Shown here in pieces: positions 41,893 to 51,011 of a stretch of DNA of 64,000 bases. Below the pieces are notes generated by a model that was not told the DNA's origin, did not search any database, and saw only the letters and a list, made by a program, of their open reading frames with translations. Source of the stretch: Lachnospiraceae bacterium oral taxon 096 (lineage in GTDB: Bacteria > Bacillota > Clostridia > Lachnospirales > Lachnospiraceae). The DNA is taken from NCBI GenBank assembly GCA_018141845.1, contig CP073340.1, forward strand, positions 576,001 through 640,000, given 5' to 3'. The position numbers and the translations under genes were made by a program. Within the stretch, counting starts at the first letter, position 1. Each line of letters begins with the position of its first letter.

Positions 41893-43230
41893 TTACTTCC
41901 TTTCCATATTTTCAAATCTTGTTGTCTCTGGTCTCCACACTAGACGAACTGTTCCGATCGGACCATTTCTTTGCTTAGCAATAATCACCTCTGCTTCATT
42001 GGGATGCTCAGTATCCTTATTGTAATAATCATCTCGATATAAAAACATCACAATATCTGCATCCTGCTCAATTGCTCCAGATTCTCGAAGATCAGAAAGC
42101 ATTGGGCGATGATCTGGTCTGGTCTCACAGGCACGAGAGAGCTGAGAAAGTGCCACAACAGGACACTCTAGCTCTCTGGCCAATGCTTTTAAGCTTCGCG
42201 AAATATCTGAAATTTCCTGTTGACGGCTGTCGGATCTTTTGCTGCCTGAAGTCATCAATTGGAGATAGTCAATAATCACTATCTCCAATCCCTGCTCTAG
42301 TTTCATTTTTCTACACTTACTGCGCAATTGTCCAATGCTAATTCCCGGCGTATCATCAATCACAAGTTTTGATCTTGAGACATTGACAACGCCCTCTAGG
42401 AGATCTTCCCAATCATTATCTGTCAAATCTCCCGTGCGCAAACTCTGTGCATCAATTCTTGACTCCATAGAGAGCATACGATTCATCAATTGCTCCTTAC
42501 TCATCTCTAGAGAAAAAATCATACATGGCAATTGCTTTCTTGTCGCCACATGATGAACAATATTAAGGACAAAGGCTGTCTTTCCCATAGATGGACGGGC
42601 TGCAATGAGCACCAAATCAGAGGCATGAAAGCCACTCGTCTTGTAGTCTAAATCGACAAATCCTGTTGGCACGCCTGTGACCGTCTCCTTCGTCCTGCTC
42701 GCCGCCTCAATTTGTTCAAAGACTGTCTTGGCAATTTCTCCAATTGGTGTAAATTCTGCACTTCCCTTATTTTGTAGAAGATTGAAAATATCCTTTTCCG
42801 TCTTGGCCAATATTCCATCGACACTGTCGCTTTCCACATAACAGGCATTGGCAATTTCCTCATTGACCTTAATCAAACGACGAAGCACTGCCTTGTCATG
42901 CACAATCTTTGCGTAGGAGCGAATATTTGCTGATGTTGGAATAAGTTCATACAATGCCTTAATCGACTCTAAACTTCCCACCTCTGGTGGCAATCCCTTC
43001 TCCCTCAACTTATTTTGCACTAGGACCATGTCCATCGGCTTTCCCTCGTTAAAAAGTTCAACCATAGCCTCATACATTGCACCATAGGAGATCGAATAAA
43101 AATCATCTCGATTGAGAATATCCATTGCTACAATAACGGCATCTTTATCCATCAACATTGACCCAATAACCGATTGTTCAGCCTCAATGCTGTGTGGAAG
43201 AACCCGCTTTAACAGTGCCTCTTCTTCCAT
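41893..43230 (-). CDS. dnaB: Replicative DNA helicase DnaB
   Basis: The 445-residue hexameric helicase unwinds DNA at the fork. The N-terminal primase-binding domain (HSIEAEQSVIGSMLMDKDAV) is followed by a RecA-like core: Walker A ARPSMGKTAFVLN, FSLEMSKEQLMNRML, Walker B IVIIDYLQLM, and the arginine finger region near the end (IIAKQRNGPIGTV). There is no intein. It lies directly after rplI, the usual Firmicutes order. Confidence 0.97.
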   Translation of the reverse strand: MEEEALLKRVLPHSIEAEQSVIGSMLMDKDAVIVAMDILNRDDFYSISYGAMYEAMVELFNEGKPMDMVLVQNKLREKGLPPEVGSLESIKALYELIPTSANIRSYAKIVHDKAVLRRLIKVNEEIANACYVESDSVDGILAKTEKDIFNLLQNKGSAEFTPIGEIAKTVFEQIEAASRTKETVTGVPTGFVDLDYKTSGFHASDLVLIAARPSMGKTAFVLNIVHHVATRKQLPCMIFSLEMSKEQLMNRMLSMESRIDAQSLRTGDLTDNDWEDLLEGVVNVSRSKLVIDDTPGISIGQLRSKCRKMKLEQGLEIVIIDYLQLMTSGSKRSDSRQQEISDISRSLKALARELECPVVALSQLSRACETRPDHRPMLSDLRESGAIEQDADIVMFLYRDDYYNKDTEHPNEAEVIIAKQRNGPIGTVRLVWRPETTRFENMERK

Positions 43231-43231
43231 T

Positions 43232-43678
43232 TTATTCCTCTACTACTTTCACAGCAAACTTTGCTGCCACATCTTTATGTAACTTGATGGTCACCTCATG
43301 AGTTCCAAATGTCTTGATTGGTTCTGGAACAACAATTTTTTTCTTGTCCACTTCAAGATTTAACTGATCATGAATTGCCTGATGAATTTCTTTTGTCGAA
43401 ATCGATCCAAAAGTCTTTCCATCCTTTCCAGCCTTAATAGAGACATGAATAGAGGAAGCCTCTAACTTCTCAGCCAATTGCTTTGCTGCTGCAAGCTCCT
43501 GTGCTGCAATTTTTTCCTCATTGGCCTTCTTTAGCTTTAAAGTATTGAGATTTGCTGCATTGGCCTCCACACCTTTTTTCTTAGGAATTAAGAAGTTTCT
43601 CGCATAGCCCTCGCTAGTCTCTACGACCTCTCCCTTCTTTCCCAATGCCTTTACATCTTCTAATAATACAATTTTCAT
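43232..43678 (-). CDS. rplI: 50S ribosomal protein L9
   Basis: The 148-residue protein has the N-terminal rRNA-binding signature MKIVLLEDVKALGKKGEVVE..GYARNFLIPK, a long connecting helix and a C-terminal domain (KTFGSISTKEIHQAI). Its start overlaps the gdpP stop by four bases and dnaB follows within two bases. Confidence 0.97.
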   Translation of the reverse strand: MKIVLLEDVKALGKKGEVVETSEGYARNFLIPKKKGVEANAANLNTLKLKKANEEKIAAQELAAAKQLAEKLEASSIHVSIKAGKDGKTFGSISTKEIHQAIHDQLNLEVDKKKIVVPEPIKTFGTHEVTIKLHKDVAAKFAVKVVEE

Positions 43679-45681
43679 TCTGTCAACTCACCTTTCTTTA
43701 GCATATCCAAGACCAAATTTTTGACCTTGCTTCTAACTTCATCTACTGTTTCATCTTTAAATTGTGCACCAGCTACATTTCGGTGCCCACCACCACCAAG
43801 TCTTTCTAAAATCATCTGTACATTGACCTCATCGATCGACCTTCCGCTGACAAAAACAATGCCATTGTGCATGGTAAAGACGAAACTTGCCTTCACACCG
43901 ACAATATCGAGTAAATCATTGGCTGCCTGTGCTGCAACAACAGTGGAACTTTCTAAATTATCCCCCTTGCACTCACTAAACGCAAATGCACCAGCCACAA
44001 TCTCGGCATTGTGAATGGTATCATTTTTTGCCATATAATTCTCAATTTTATCTCGAAACAGCTTTCGAACACGAATAACATCCGCGCCCTTTCGGCGAAG
44101 AAATGCTGCCGCCTCAAAGGTGCGCACTCCCGTCTGCTGTGTGAAGCTATGGGTATCAATGACCATGCCCGCATACATTGCATCGACTTCAGCTGGCTTT
44201 AGCTTAATGTCATCACGGATGTACTGTACAATCTCAGAAACCATCTCGCAGGCACTGGATGCATAGGGCTCAACATAGGAAAGCACTGCATTCGTAATAA
44301 TCTCACTGCTCTGTCTGTGATGGTCAAGCACCACGATGGTCTTTACTAAACTTAACAAATCGGGTTGCTCTGTCAAGCTCGGTCGATTGACATCCACAAC
44401 CACAAGCATGGTGCTATCATCTACCATTTCCTTAATTTGATCTTTATCAATAAACAAATCTTTAGGATATTCGTCATTTAAAAAGCGATCTCGAAATGGC
44501 TTTAGAGAAGAATTAATCTCTCCGCTGACAATATGGGCCTTCTTTCTCATGGTCTGGGCAATACGCCAAACACCAATTGCCGATCCAAAACAGTCGATAT
44601 CCATAATCTTATGTCCCATAATGATGACATGGTCCTTGCCCTCCAAAAGCTCCCGCAGAGCATGAGCTTTTACACGAGCCTTTACACGGGTGGTCTTTTC
44701 AATTGCCTGAGACTTTCCACCAAAATAGCGATATTGTTCGCCATCTCGCACTACGGCCTGATCTCCCCCTCGACCAAGAGCCATATCCATGGCCATTCTC
44801 GCATACTCATTGCTCTCACTATAACCTTGTCCTGAAGCACCAATACCAATACTTGCTGTCACATTCATCTCATTTCCAATATTAATGGTCTTAATATCCT
44901 CGAGGAGTTCAAATTTTCTCTCCTCCATCTTTCGCAAACAACTACGCTTGATAACAAAAAAATACTTGTCCTTTTCTAGCTTTTTGACAATGCCATTAAA
45001 AGCCGAAAAATATTGATTGAGCTTTCGATCAACCAATGCGATGAGTAGTGATCGTCGAACTTCCTCCACACTCTCCATCGCTTCCTCATAATTGTCGAGA
45101 TACAAAAGTCCAACCACAAGCTCTTCGTTCTCTACCTCATCCTTTAGTTGCACAAGCTCTGTTTCATTCATCAGGTAAATGGCAAAAATCGGTGTTTCAT
45201 CAATCTCTTCTCTTTGAATATATACACGATACTTTTCTTCCAAATAACTGCTGTGAAAATCTTCCCGTGTCACAATATTCTTTAATGTTTCCACTGTAAT
45301 ATCAGGAAACATTCCTGTCACACTACTTCTTTCCACACGGTCAGCAGCCACCAATGCCTCAAATGCATTGTTCTTCCAAATCCATACTCCCTTTTCATCA
45401 GACAATGCATAGGGTACATCCAAATCCTGTGTTAGACGTCCCTCTGTAGAATTCTCCCGCTTGGCAAATCCCACCATCGCCTTTAGAATGTTTTTCTTTG
45501 AAGAAAAGTACAACCAAAATAGTCCAGCCAATATACAAATCGTCAACAATAAAACGACCAATCCTGCAATCTTATCTATCCCCAATGTGATACAAGCGAC
45601 AACGATCAGAGCAGCGGCCAGATAGAGTGGCCATCGCAAATACATGGCAAATAACTCTTCCAACTTTTTATTCTGATTCAT
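43675..45681 (-). CDS. gdpP: Cyclic-di-AMP phosphodiesterase GdpP (DHH family)
   Basis: The 668-residue protein hydrolyses cyclic di-AMP. Two membrane helices lie near 17-55. A PAS-like domain (about 85-165) precedes a degenerate GGDEF domain (about 170-305, with no GGDEF sequence) and DHH/DHHA1 phosphodiesterase domains (about 340-660). DHH-domain motifs include VIIMGHKIMDIDCFGSAIG, VVVDVNRP and VLDHHRQ; GGGGHRNVAGAQ is in DHHA1. AGAGGAG precedes the ATG. The operon with rplI and dnaB is conserved in Firmicutes. Confidence 0.95.
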   Translation of the reverse strand: MNQNKKLEELFAMYLRWPLYLAAALIVVACITLGIDKIAGLVVLLLTICILAGLFWLYFSSKKNILKAMVGFAKRENSTEGRLTQDLDVPYALSDEKGVWIWKNNAFEALVAADRVERSSVTGMFPDITVETLKNIVTREDFHSSYLEEKYRVYIQREEIDETPIFAIYLMNETELVQLKDEVENEELVVGLLYLDNYEEAMESVEEVRRSLLIALVDRKLNQYFSAFNGIVKKLEKDKYFFVIKRSCLRKMEERKFELLEDIKTINIGNEMNVTASIGIGASGQGYSESNEYARMAMDMALGRGGDQAVVRDGEQYRYFGGKSQAIEKTTRVKARVKAHALRELLEGKDHVIIMGHKIMDIDCFGSAIGVWRIAQTMRKKAHIVSGEINSSLKPFRDRFLNDEYPKDLFIDKDQIKEMVDDSTMLVVVDVNRPSLTEQPDLLSLVKTIVVLDHHRQSSEIITNAVLSYVEPYASSACEMVSEIVQYIRDDIKLKPAEVDAMYAGMVIDTHSFTQQTGVRTFEAAAFLRRKGADVIRVRKLFRDKIENYMAKNDTIHNAEIVAGAFAFSECKGDNLESSTVVAAQAANDLLDIVGVKASFVFTMHNGIVFVSGRSIDEVNVQMILERLGGGGHRNVAGAQFKDETVDEVRSKVKNLVLDMLKKGELTE

Positions 45682-45788
45682 ATTTTTTCTCCTCTATTCT
45701 TTAAAATATATTAAGAAATATTATAGCATTTTTAAGGCTTTTCGTCCATCGTAACCCAAAAGTAACAAAAGTAAAAGTATACAAAAAA

Positions 45789-45811
45789 GAGCCACTGCTA
45801 GGCAGTGACTC
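45789..45811. terminator. Terminator after rpsR
   Basis: In minus sense GAGTCACTGC-CTA-GCAGTGGCTC is followed by TTTTTTG. The stem has one internal mismatch. It ends the rpsF-ssb-rpsR operon. Confidence 0.88.
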
Positions 45812-45829
45812 CTCATTTTCTATCATTGA

Positions 45830-46093
45830 TTACTCGCAAACATAAGGCATCAATGCGATATGTCTAGCTCTCTTGATTGCTACAGTGAGCTCTCTCTGAT
45901 GCTTTGCACATGTACCTGTAATACGGCGAGGAAGAATCTTTCCTCTCTCTGAAATAAACTTCTTTAATGAAGCTACATCTTTATAATCAATTGACTTGCC
46001 TTCTTCGAAGCAATATGCACAAACTTTCTTTCTTCTGCGCATTCCATTTCCTGGTCTTCTTCTAGCACCGTCTGCTGACTTGTTGAATGCCAT
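45830..46093 (-). CDS. rpsR: 30S ribosomal protein S18
   Basis: The 87-residue protein has typical S18 sequence ([58 protein letters not shown]). It keeps the cysteines (CAYC and GTC) of the zinc-associated form, of interest where zinc-free paralogues exist. It follows ssb in the standard order. Confidence 0.97.
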   Translation of the reverse strand: MAFNKSADGARRRPGNGMRRRKKVCAYCFEEGKSIDYKDVASLKKFISERGKILPRRITGTCAKHQRELTVAIKRARHIALMPYVCE

Positions 46094-46116
46094 AATATTA
46101 ATCCCCTTTCGTCATT

Positions 46117-46593
46117 CTAGTTAAATGGAAGTCCTTCGTCATCAACTCCATCTGGAATATTCATAAATCCATCGCTACTTGCTGATGCAGGATTTGGCTT
46201 TGTCGGTGCAGAATAACCTCCACCCATTCCAACGCCATTATTCATGCTGTTCGCTGGTGCTGCTGCACCCTTGCTGTCAGCAAACTCCTGGTCATCAACA
46301 ATGACTTCTGTTGTATAAACTTTTTGTCCCTCTCGGTTAGTATAACTTCCAGTCTGAATGCGTCCCGAAATCAGCACTCTCATTCCCTGGCGGAAATACT
46401 TTTCTGCAAACTCACCTGATTTATCAAAGGCAACACAAGGAATAAAATCTGCTGTCTGCTCATTGGCATCCGCTGTTCTTCTCCTTCGATCAACGGCAAG
46501 TGTATATCTTGCAATTGCCATAGAACGCTCACCTGATGAATACCTAACTTCTGGATCTCGGGTTAATCTCCCCATCAAAATTACTCTGTTCAT
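46117..46593 (-). CDS. ssb: Single-stranded DNA-binding protein
   Basis: The 158-residue protein has an OB fold over about 1-108 (MNRVILMGRLTRDPEVRYSS, FIPCVAFDKSGEFAEKYFRQ, RVLISGRIQTGSY). A Gly/Asn/Ala-rich linker leads to the acidic tip DDEGLPFN, a variant of the DDDIPF tail that recruits partner proteins. It lies between rpsF and rpsR. Confidence 0.97.
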   Translation of the reverse strand: MNRVILMGRLTRDPEVRYSSGERSMAIARYTLAVDRRRRTADANEQTADFIPCVAFDKSGEFAEKYFRQGMRVLISGRIQTGSYTNREGQKVYTTEVIVDDQEFADSKGAAAPANSMNNGVGMGGGYSAPTKPNPASASSDGFMNIPDGVDDEGLPFN

Positions 46594-46614
46594 ACAATCA
46601 CGCTTTCCTTAATA

Positions 46615-46908
46615 TTAAGCTTCCTGCTTAACGACTAAGTATCTTACAACTGGCTCCATAATACGAACATGTGCTTCTAATTCGTTTGGACAAGTTGCAT
46701 CTTCTGACTCGAACTTAATGAAATAGTAAAAACCTTCTTTTTGCTTCTGAATGTCATAAGCAAATCTCTTCTTACCCCAATCATCGACATTGGTCACTGT
46801 ACCATGAAATCTAGTAATGTAACCCTGTACCTTCTCAAGGGCTTCGTTCTTTGCCTCGTCTTCAAGTCTGCCGTTAAGAACAAGTGCTAACTCGTATGTG
46901 TTTTTCAT
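46615..46908 (-). CDS. rpsF: 30S ribosomal protein S6
   Basis: The 97-residue protein begins MKNTYELALVLNGRLEDE, with DDWGKKRFAYDIQKQKEGFYY and a C-terminus RIMEPVVRYLVV. The open frame extends to 46980, but AAGGAGG before 46908 and the family start support this shorter form. The 80-base leader after the promoter contains a small hairpin (46940-46960, TCCGA...TCGGA) that might be the known S6:S18 autoregulatory site; this is a tentative reading. Confidence 0.95.
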   Translation of the reverse strand: MKNTYELALVLNGRLEDEAKNEALEKVQGYITRFHGTVTNVDDWGKKRFAYDIQKQKEGFYYFIKFESEDATCPNELEAHVRIMEPVVRYLVVKQEA

Positions 46909-46988
46909 CGTCTTCTCTACCTCCTTATGGTCTCTGGCCTCCGAAACTATAATCATCGGAAACAAGGAATAATGTGTCACGGTTAATT

Positions 46989-47017
46989 ATTGTACCAAAG
47001 ACGATATAAAAAAGCAA
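46989..47017 (-). promoter_or_regulatory. Promoter of rpsF-ssb-rpsR
   Basis: On the minus strand TTGCTT (47017-47012) and TACAAT (46994-46989) are 17 bases apart, about 80 bases before the rpsF ATG. It slightly precedes the stop of the ABC permease gene. Confidence 0.65.
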
Positions 47018-47018
47018 G

Positions 47019-49142
47019 CTAGTTATTCACTAAATTTTGCACAAATTCTGGCACTTTTCCGTCCAAAAACTCTCGCTCATAGATACTTCGATATCCACTC
47101 AATTGATGTTCATCCTCATTGGAATTATAAGGCACTACCTTATCAAAACAATAAGTCCATCCCTGTTGCCTGTCATTTAATTCCCTTGTAGTCACATAGA
47201 TGGTCAAGTTTTTGCTTTCCTTGGTCTCTCCCGCATAGTAATGATATCGATTATCACTGTAAATGGCATGAAGTCCAACAAATTTACTTGCCTCAATAAT
47301 GGCCTTTTGCTGATCCTTATCCACAATGTCTAACTGCTTTCCATCATCATATTCAATCGTAATCTTTTCAATAGGTGCTTGTGTAATCGGCTCAATTCCC
47401 ATCTCCTTGAGAACAGCAAGCGTCTCTTTAAAGGAGGAATAGACTGGATAGCTCATCGCATCAGGCTGTTCCTTACTGACTCTTTCTGGAATTTCACTTA
47501 AAAATGAAAGATGAATGACATCTTCTCCCCCATCTATCTGCTCTGCTTGTATCGCATTGGACAACTCCTTTTGATAGGTCTCTAAAAGCTTTTGCAAATT
47601 TTGTGGCTTTAATATCATATAGGAAAGTCCATCATTATCTCCAAGAGAGCAATATAAGGCTTTGACATTGTCAACAGTTTTCATATTGAGCACAGGATAT
47701 TTCATTTTCTTTAATTCATCGCTCTTTTTGATCTTTGCAATGATTTCCTGCAATTCCTTGTCGTCTTTATTGACTGGATAACTTCTCCCCACTCTCTTTC
47801 CATTTTTCAAGTAGTAATAAAATTCAATTCGATCATTGATTTCACTCTGTGGAAGTTTCAGCGAATCCACAGCTTTTTTTGCCAATTTTTCAATCACGCT
47901 CTTATCTGTATAAAGACTTGATGGCTCTTTTATTGTCGCATCTTCTTTATAATCCCACCACATTCTGTAGGAATCGATAGAATTTTGCAAAATATCACTC
48001 TGTACAAAATTTACACCGAGAAATTCGCCCTCTTTTGGAATATAGCGATCGTGACCCAAAAAATCCTGTTTGTAGCTAAAGAAAATCAACAAGGATGTAA
48101 TCAAAGCCATCACCATGTGCATCTTATGGGCAAATAACTTTCGAAAATCAGCATGATAAATAATTTCGATGACTGCATGACTAATCACAACACCACAGAT
48201 CAAGCCAAATACTGCCCAAATCAATGTATTATCACTAATGACATAAAATCCCAATGCCCCAAGAAGTGCCGACGGAATAACAATACATAGCTTAATTGCG
48301 GCCATCGTCTTTGTAAAACTCATTGCCGATCCTGCAACCTCTGATCTTCTCAATCTATAGAGAAAGCCACTGACAACCAAAAGAAGAACCCCGATGCCTA
48401 AATTTATCCACTTTGTTTGACCAATTCTTTTCATCAACACAAAGACTAGTGGCGACAGCCATTCTGGAAGTATATCTTGATGCACATTGTACAGTATCGT
48501 TCTGAAAAAGATCTTCTCATAGCTTTCTCTCAAAATATAGACCATTGGACCATAAATCCAGAAGGTAGCCACGGCAAGTAAGGATACCAACCAATTTCCT
48601 GTAAGCATTACAGCTAAAACAACTGTCGCATAGAGCAACAAAAATGCCGTCATATTTCCAGCCCAAGAAGCTATCGTCAAAATGAGAGCTCCTCTCTCTC
48701 CTGTCGCTGCCCCCACAATCAGGCTAGCCAGCGAACTAAAAACTAAATAGGGCAGACCAACAATGATCATACTGTCTAAAACAATCGCTCCATACAAAAA
48801 ACCTCTTTTTATTGGCAGGCTGTGATAAAAATCCGTCTTTTTCTTTGAAAATAAGTAGGCAAATCCCGACACCCCCACCAATACCCCCAACATGGCCAAG
48901 GAAAAAATAATTAAAGGACTCCTTACATATTTCAAAAAAGAGCTATAGAACTCTCCTTTTAATTGCACAATGTCCATCGCCGTCCAATTCTCCGACTTCC
49001 ATTCCCTCACGCTCATGCTGGTCAACAACAGCCAAGTCACCAAAAATCCAAAGAAACTGAGTAAAGAAACAATGGCCAGTGACGATACCCGCTTTTTTAA
49101 ATCTTCCTTCATCCACTTAAAGAACAAGCGATTTGATGTCAT
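47019..49142 (-). CDS. ABC transporter permease (YtrC/D-like, 707 aa)
   Basis: A large membrane protein: about six helices in the first 300 residues (IVSLLSFFGFLVTWLLL, LIIFSLAMLGVLVGVSGFAY, LTIASWAGNMTAFLLLYATV) and two or three more up to about 360. A soluble C-terminal domain of about 330 residues, outside the membrane or in the cytosol, follows. GGAGG precedes the ATG, which overlaps the ATPase stop by 26 bases. It is the third gene of a GntR-ATPase-permease unit similar to ytr operons that respond to wall-active agents. The substrate is unknown. Confidence 0.85.
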   Translation of the reverse strand: MTSNRLFFKWMKEDLKKRVSSLAIVSLLSFFGFLVTWLLLTSMSVREWKSENWTAMDIVQLKGEFYSSFLKYVRSPLIIFSLAMLGVLVGVSGFAYLFSKKKTDFYHSLPIKRGFLYGAIVLDSMIIVGLPYLVFSSLASLIVGAATGERGALILTIASWAGNMTAFLLLYATVVLAVMLTGNWLVSLLAVATFWIYGPMVYILRESYEKIFFRTILYNVHQDILPEWLSPLVFVLMKRIGQTKWINLGIGVLLLVVSGFLYRLRRSEVAGSAMSFTKTMAAIKLCIVIPSALLGALGFYVISDNTLIWAVFGLICGVVISHAVIEIIYHADFRKLFAHKMHMVMALITSLLIFFSYKQDFLGHDRYIPKEGEFLGVNFVQSDILQNSIDSYRMWWDYKEDATIKEPSSLYTDKSVIEKLAKKAVDSLKLPQSEINDRIEFYYYLKNGKRVGRSYPVNKDDKELQEIIAKIKKSDELKKMKYPVLNMKTVDNVKALYCSLGDNDGLSYMILKPQNLQKLLETYQKELSNAIQAEQIDGGEDVIHLSFLSEIPERVSKEQPDAMSYPVYSSFKETLAVLKEMGIEPITQAPIEKITIEYDDGKQLDIVDKDQQKAIIEASKFVGLHAIYSDNRYHYYAGETKESKNLTIYVTTRELNDRQQGWTYCFDKVVPYNSNEDEHQLSGYRSIYEREFLDGKVPEFVQNLVNN

Positions 49143-50016
49143 AACCTTTCACCTCCGTCTCACTAATAAATACCTCTTCCAAACTAAGAGCAACTGCCTC
49201 AAAAAAGATGGGATGATACCGCTCAATTACTGCCTTAATTTCTGATAAATCTCCCCTGCAGACCAAGGTATGGACACTGCCCACTGTCTTTTTTTGTACA
49301 ATTTCTAAGCCATGAATGTCATCAATCTTCATTCCTTCTCTCAAAACCACCTGCAATTTATGAATGCTCAACTTCATATCCTCAATCTCCCTCGAAAGAA
49401 GGACACCTCCTCTGTGCAAAAGTCCCACATGGTCACAAATATCTTCTAGTTCTCTCAAACTATGTGAGGCAATAATTGGAGTCAAATTTCTATCTTGCAT
49501 CTGTTGTGCAAACAAACTTTTTACTGCCTGTCGCATCACAGGATCAAGCCCATCAAAAGTCTCATCACAAAGAAGGTAGGGCGTATTTGCACACAGCCCC
49601 AAAATAATCGAAAGTTGTTTCTTCATTCCCTTGGAAAAAGTGGAAATCTTTTGTCTAGCATCGAGGTGAAATCCCCCCATTAAGCTTTCAAATTTCTTCT
49701 CATCAAATTTGGGATAAAAGTTTTTATAAAATCGCTTCATATCCTCTCCCTTGGCACTAGGCGGATAATATTGATCATCAGAAATATAAAATATTCTCTC
49801 TTTTGCCCTTGGATTTTCAAAACTTCCCTCTCCGTCAATTAGTACATTTCCGCTATCTGGCTTCAAAATCCCACAGATCACTCGCAAAAGTGTACTTTTT
49901 CCTGCACCATTGGTTCCAATCAATCCAAAGACCGAACCTTCTTGCATATTCAAGTTGATCCGATCAATGGCCAAGCGATGCTCATACGATTTACTCAAAT
50001 TCTTTATCTCAATCAT
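49117..50016 (-). CDS. ABC transporter ATPase (YtrB-like)
   Basis: The 299-residue ATPase has Walker A GTNGAGKSTLL, Q-loop YISDDQYY, signature FSKGMKKQLSII, Walker B YLLCDETFDGLDPV and the H-loop in IIASHSLRELE. The longer frame to 50058 overlaps the GntR gene too far; GGAGG and the start MIEIKNLSKSYEH fit 50016. It overlaps the end of the GntR gene by 8 bases and powers the following permease. Confidence 0.92.
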   Translation of the reverse strand: MIEIKNLSKSYEHRLAIDRINLNMQEGSVFGLIGTNGAGKSTLLRVICGILKPDSGNVLIDGEGSFENPRAKERIFYISDDQYYPPSAKGEDMKRFYKNFYPKFDEKKFESLMGGFHLDARQKISTFSKGMKKQLSIILGLCANTPYLLCDETFDGLDPVMRQAVKSLFAQQMQDRNLTPIIASHSLRELEDICDHVGLLHRGGVLLSREIEDMKLSIHKLQVVLREGMKIDDIHGLEIVQKKTVGSVHTLVCRGDLSEIKAVIERYHPIFFEAVALSLEEVFISETEVKGYDIKSLVL

Positions 50017-50386
50017 CACCCATGTCCTCCTCAAAAAACTTTTCTGACAATGCAACAAACTCCTCTTTTTTCATCTCTACATCCTTTGCCTGCAACACCA
50101 ATGTGCGAAGAGAGTTTTGTATCTCCTCTTTTCTATCTGTACGCACACTCTCAATATTGGCCACAAAACTTCCCTTTCCCTGAACGGAATAGATATATCC
50201 TCTTCTTTCGAGTTCCACATAAGCTCTTTGAATCGTATTCGGGTTGATGGACAAATCTGCAGCAAGATTTCGCACAGACGGCAGCTTTTCATCCTCCCTC
50301 AGTGCCCCACATAGCATAAGATCTGCCAATTTTTCAATCAATTGCTCATAGATGGGACGTCGATCCTTCATATCTAGTAAAATCAT
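50009..50386 (-). CDS. GntR-family regulator (YtrA-like)
   Basis: The 125-residue protein has a winged HTH (YEQLIEKLADLMLCGALREDEKLPSVRNLA..SINPNTIQRAYVELERRGYI) and a short helical tail for dimerisation, the YtrA subfamily form. GGGAGGG 4 bases before 50386 selects MILLDMKDRRP over earlier starts. It is first in the operon with the ABC exporter and probably represses it. Confidence 0.92.
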   Translation of the reverse strand: MILLDMKDRRPIYEQLIEKLADLMLCGALREDEKLPSVRNLAADLSINPNTIQRAYVELERRGYIYSVQGKGSFVANIESVRTDRKEEIQNSLRTLVLQAKDVEMKKEEFVALSEKFFEEDMGDD

Positions 50387-50501
50387 ATACCCTCCCTTCT
50401 GTATCATCTGTACTAATTCTATTGATACAATTATCATATTCTTTCTTTTTCTTTCTGTCAATGCTAAAATAAAAAATATCATTAAAAATAAAGGAGAACC
50501 T

Positions 50502-51011
50502 ATGCAATTAAATCAATCCATTGTATTATGCGGTTTTATGGCTGTTGGAAAAACGAGTGTTGGACAACTACTTTCAGAAACATTGAATGTGCCCTTTATT
50601 GACACAGATGCCTATTTAGTGGCCAAGACAAAAATGAGTATCCCAGAGATCTTTCAAAAAGGGGGAGAAAGTTACTTTCGAGATTTAGAGCATGAGGTGG
50701 CCAAGGAAGTTGCACTTCTTCCACCTTCTATTATCTCAACAGGTGGCGGAATGTTGACCTTTGATCGAAATGGTGAAATACTAAAGGACCGTTCAACCAT
50801 CGTCTGTATCACCAGAGACTTTGATGCCATTTATGCCACACTAAAGAGTGATACCAATCGCCCGCTTGTTCATCAAAAAACAAAAGAGGAGATACAGGCT
50901 ATGTATCTTTCCCGTATCTCCAAATATAAAAAATATGCTAACTTTTTTGTGTCCAATAATTCTACTGTGCTAGAATGTGTACAAAAAATTATAGATTTGA
51001 TTTCTCTTTAG
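50502..51011 (+). CDS. aroK: Shikimate kinase
   Basis: The 169-residue enzyme phosphorylates shikimate at the 3-hydroxyl in aromatic amino acid synthesis. It has Walker A LCGFMAVGKTSVGQ, the shikimate-binding Asp in FIDTDAYL, FRDLEHEV, STGGGMLT and NRPLV. The long upstream frame is not used: AAAGGAGA precedes 50502. It stands alone, divergent from the GntR gene and meeting the ABC-F gene tail to tail with a 4-base overlap. Confidence 0.94.
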   Translation: MQLNQSIVLCGFMAVGKTSVGQLLSETLNVPFIDTDAYLVAKTKMSIPEIFQKGGESYFRDLEHEVAKEVALLPPSIISTGGGMLTFDRNGEILKDRSTIVCITRDFDAIYATLKSDTNRPLVHQKTKEEIQAMYLSRISKYKKYANFFVSNNSTVLECVQKIIDLISL

